Source of the DNA: Iris pallida
Taxonomy: Eukaryota > Streptophyta > Magnoliopsida > Asparagales > Iridaceae
Assembly: GCA_029216955.1 (NCBI GenBank)
Contig: JANAVB010005597.1
Location: forward strand, 49,287,614 to 49,351,613
Direction: 5' to 3'
DNA: 64,000 nt
Both the position numbers and the translations under genes were made by a program. Positions within the stretch are counted from its first letter, which is position 1; every line of letters starts with the position of its first letter. Shown here piece after piece: positions 60,870 to 64,000 of this stretch. Under the pieces are notes generated by a model. That model saw only the letters and a list, made by a program, of their open reading frames with translations, was not told the origin of the DNA and did not search any database.

Positions 60870-62322
60870 TGTCACGAACCGCACCCGCTTTTCGGATACG
60901 AGACGTGTCAAAGCCAGCCTACGCCGCAGAGTCGGCGGTAGAACGCTGTCAAGCCCGTAAGTAATAACTGCTCAAAATATAACATTTGCTGCTCATTCAT
61001 ATTTCTAAATTTATTACAATAGTTACAACATTTATAAAAAAATACACATTTATCACATTTAAAGAAAATGACAACTAGTTCCACTATCTAGGTCAGCCTC
61101 AGCATACCCATGTCTTTCCAGTGCTAAGAGTGATCGCGGCTAAACCTGAAAAATGTTGGTTTCCAGTCAGAAATGGAATAAGTACACCGACGGCAATGCG
61201 AAAACACAATAGAATTAACAAGACATGGAAATAACATATGAGATATCAAAACTGGAAGATAACTGATGACATAGCACGATAGAGAAGAAAACAAGGAAAA
61301 ACTAATAAAAGACATCTATCTAGGTGGTTTGAAATATCATTTTTAACATGTGAACGGCTAGGGGATAAATACGGCTCACTGCACGTGTCGTGTGCAGCTG
61401 CTATCATTCACGATTAGACATATTGGGATAGTTCTGGGTAGTCCACATATACTAAGATATTTCTCCTCCCGACTAATCCGTGTGACGAGCGTGTCAACAA
61501 GCAGCAAGATATATGTATAGACATAAATGAAAAGACTACTATGAATCGAAAGCAATCAGAAAGTGCACTTGCCTGTAGTCCTGAGCTGCGGTTATGAGTC
61601 GAGCACTGAGTCAAAGTCCACAGAACCTATATTATGAGTTGATATTAATCAATACATGAGTTTAAGTTAAACTAAGTCCATCTTTTAAATATTGCAAGCT
61701 TCCCTATATGTTTAGTAGGTTTAAGGGTTTGGACTGTCTTCTGAGTTCAATTATTCTCTCGAACCTTGTCTTCATCTACTCAAGCTTTATAGGTATCTAG
61801 GAAGCACTACCCTTGATGCAGTATGGTCGTAGCACTCTACCTTAACATTACGTCTCATTACCCCAAACATGGTCTCACATCCCATTAGCTACCTACCCAT
61901 GACTTAAGATTTGAAAATTGGGGATAGGCTAAAGCTGGTACAAGGGACTACAGCTGGGCTCTAAATACCCAATTGAACAGTAGGAATGACCAATGTGAAG
62001 ACTAACCTTTACTTGTAAAGGCTGATATCAGAGAACAAAATGAGATGGTAAGATGAGTCAAATGAAGGGTAACATCAGTGAAGGATATAACCTAACACAT
62101 GCCTCACATACCCACACCTGATGCATCACTCTGTAGATTCCTACACACTGGTTTGTTGTTCAAGACACTGCTGCTGTCAGTAACATCTGCAGGTTGTCCA
62201 CCTAAACACCCATACTTCCCTCTGAATAATAACCAACTCACAACTGCAACTTTGCATTTAACTTGCTGTAATTATGTAGTTTAATAAACAGATTTGAACC
62301 TCCCACATAAGGGTCCCTATGG

Positions 62323-62381
<59 letters not shown>

Positions 62382-64000
62382 TTGTTTACAATTGCATATA
62401 ACTAATGCATATGGTGATATTGAAGACAATGTCCATTGCAGGAACTGCAAGCCAATTGCTGCACAGGTATGTGCATAATACACACACCCATAGCACCTAT
62501 CCATGGCTGCACACCTATCCAGTGCTGATGTTACAACAGTAATTATTCTGCCAATTTACAGAGAGTGACACCTATTTCATTCATTGATATATAGGTTCAC
62601 TAGTGACTCCTCTTGTGTTCAGTCCATTCGTGCTATCTCTTACACTATGTGTATACCCTTTATTATGACACTACCTCTGTTCGATCCTATATTTGTTGTT
62701 TTCCTATTTCCTGTTACCGCTTGTGGTTGTGTGTAATCCTATGGACACTCATAAGGAAACCCTGATACCAAGGAATCACGATCAGGCCCTAGCTTTCCCT
62801 TATACGATTAGGGGTATGTTGCACTTAATCAAGGTGTACAGGACATACTTGCTCGATCCACACGCACACAACTGGGTCATGCTCTGTTCGAGCAGAGGTG
62901 TATGAAGTATCTCACCTTCCTTGTTTCTTAATGTTTTGGGGGACATATAAGTACTGTGTTCTTCCCACAGATTTCAGGTATCTCCATACATCCAAATATG
63001 GCTGCACATTGGGCTTCCTATCTCGATACTGGACTGCTGCCCACCCACAGGGTCTTCCCCGACCTACTTCCTTATAGTTCATTGCATTGGTGTGACCCTT
63101 CACTTTACTGATACGTCATCTTAATGACTGATACCCATGTATTTGACTGAAACAAATTTGACAGCAGGTATCCAAACGGATACCTATTACTGAAACAACA
63201 TATACGAATGTGCAACCAAGTGCAAGTGCAGCTGATACCATATTGACACTATTGACCTTACTCTATAATCTAACAAAGGTATCGGTCGACTCGAGTTATG
63301 ATTGGTACCACACCTAGCACATACATCCCTTGGTCACATAGACTCCTACACATGTTCCCTCTACCTACTACATAAATGTGAAATTGTCTTTCCGTTTCCC
63401 ACTACCAATATCAAATACCTGTTTTGTGTCAAACACCCTTTACCCGCTATAGGAATTTTTTATTCCTGCTACACTGACCTGAACCCACCATACGGTGCTG
63501 GACAGACAGCGTTTGCAGCTATCTGCAGGACGCGGTTTGCCAATTGGGAACACACACCTGGTACATAACACACATAGAAGAGCATTCTGAGACTTATCCT
63601 CACTAAGAATTCAATTAGCCTATTATCAAATAGCAAAAGCAATGAAACAAGCCCCTTATATACTTGTACAATTCCTAATATCCTGGCCACCAAGGTTGGA
63701 ACCTACAGATCCTTGCTTGCTAAAATGCAACCCTGTGCCTATGGGTCTTGCCTTCTATTGATTTGACAGGCACAAAGTGTAAGGCTTGATGCATACATCA
63801 ATGTGATATCATGGTATCAACATAATCAGACACGGAATAACTGTTACCTTATTAACTACCCACAGGATACCTGATACTTTTCATGTTTGCAAGTATCATG
63901 TATCGACTGGCACATGATATGAGTACCAATATCTATGCAAGCTGAGGCAACTTGACCCACTGTGACTTTGTGCAGCTTTTCCTTGACAGAGACTTGCAAT
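60870..64000 (-). repeat. 5' LTR of element H (runs off the window)
   Basis: Matches 54962-58134 of the 3' LTR; about 840 bp should follow beyond the window. It carries the terminal TGTCACGAACC, the conserved blocks and a TA tract (62326-62380) shorter than in the other copy. Confidence 0.9.
60915..60948 (-). other. U5-terminal hairpin, element H 5' LTR
   Basis: CAGC-CTACGCCG-CAGAGT-CGGC-G-GTAG-AAC-GCTG: the most complete form, eight inner pairs with one bulged G and a four-pair outer clamp. Confidence 0.78.

Larger units (their letters stand above)
54962..64000 (-). mobile_element. Element H: LARD-like retrotransposon retaining a chromodomain segment
   Basis: A 3' LTR (54962-58976, 4015 bp), an interior of 1893 bp (58977-60869) and the first ~3.1 kb of the 5' LTR are in the window. 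The interior holds PPT and hairpin, an open integrase C-terminus/chromodomain segment, a fossil PPT-U3 fragment, ~1 kb shared with element B, and a tRNA-Ile PBS. It lacks gag, PR, RT, RNase H and the IN core. LTR ends match the superfamily. The two LTRs are very similar, with microsatellite-length changes, so H is fairly young. Confidence 0.9.

Overview
The window looks like nuclear DNA from a large, repeat-rich flowering-plant genome. It contains plant-type Ty3/gypsy chromovirus and Ty1/copia LTR retrotransposons, a plant L1-type LINE and long LTRs full of TA microsatellites. I found no host gene, tRNA gene, rRNA gene or CRISPR array. Almost every base can be assigned to a transposable element inserted into another one. 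The species cannot be told from the sequence.

Layout, with working names. Element A (1-9605, + strand) is a Tekay/Del-like chromovirus. It has a partial 5' LTR, a decayed gag-pol with PR, RT, RNase H, IN and chromodomain, and a 2.9 kb 3' LTR. It sits in the 3' LTR of element B (9606-28108, - strand), a 3.2 kb LTR element with no coding capacity. B's internal region is split by element C (12425-22636, - strand), which has 4.2 kb LTRs around a 1.74 kb non-coding interior and a clean ATTCC target-site duplication. B's 5' LTR abuts an L1-type LINE remnant (28109-29558, - strand), which is joined to a fragment of a B-like LTR (29559-29852). Element D (29853-40164, - strand) is an LTR-internal-LTR-partial internal tandem. 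After about 0.9 kb of unassigned DNA with an 18 bp repeat comes LTR E (41062-44453). LTR E is cut by element F (44454 to at least 54961, + strand), a Ty1/copia element with broken gag-pol. F is itself hit twice: solo LTR G (48305-51772, TSD TTAAC) lies inside its integrase, and element H (54962 to past the window end, - strand) lies inside its 3' LTR.

How they fit together. B, C, D and H encode no complete protein but carry the same unusual primer-binding site as coding element A, complementary to the 3' end of plant tRNA-Ile(AAU). They also share A's hairpin next to the polypurine tract. LTRs B, C, D, E, G and H share terminal sequences, an ordered set of short blocks and a hairpin near the U5 end whose stem shows compensatory changes. 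The simplest reading is a superfamily of large non-autonomous retrotransposons (LARD-like) mobilised by A-type chromoviruses. H still keeps an open integrase C-terminus/chromodomain segment, which points to descent from such an element.

The most interesting items are the tRNA-Ile primer usage, the two covarying hairpins, the dense W-box arrays just upstream of a TATA-like motif in LTRs C and E, and the chimeric interiors of B and H, which hold a fossil polypurine tract plus U3 start of a third element.
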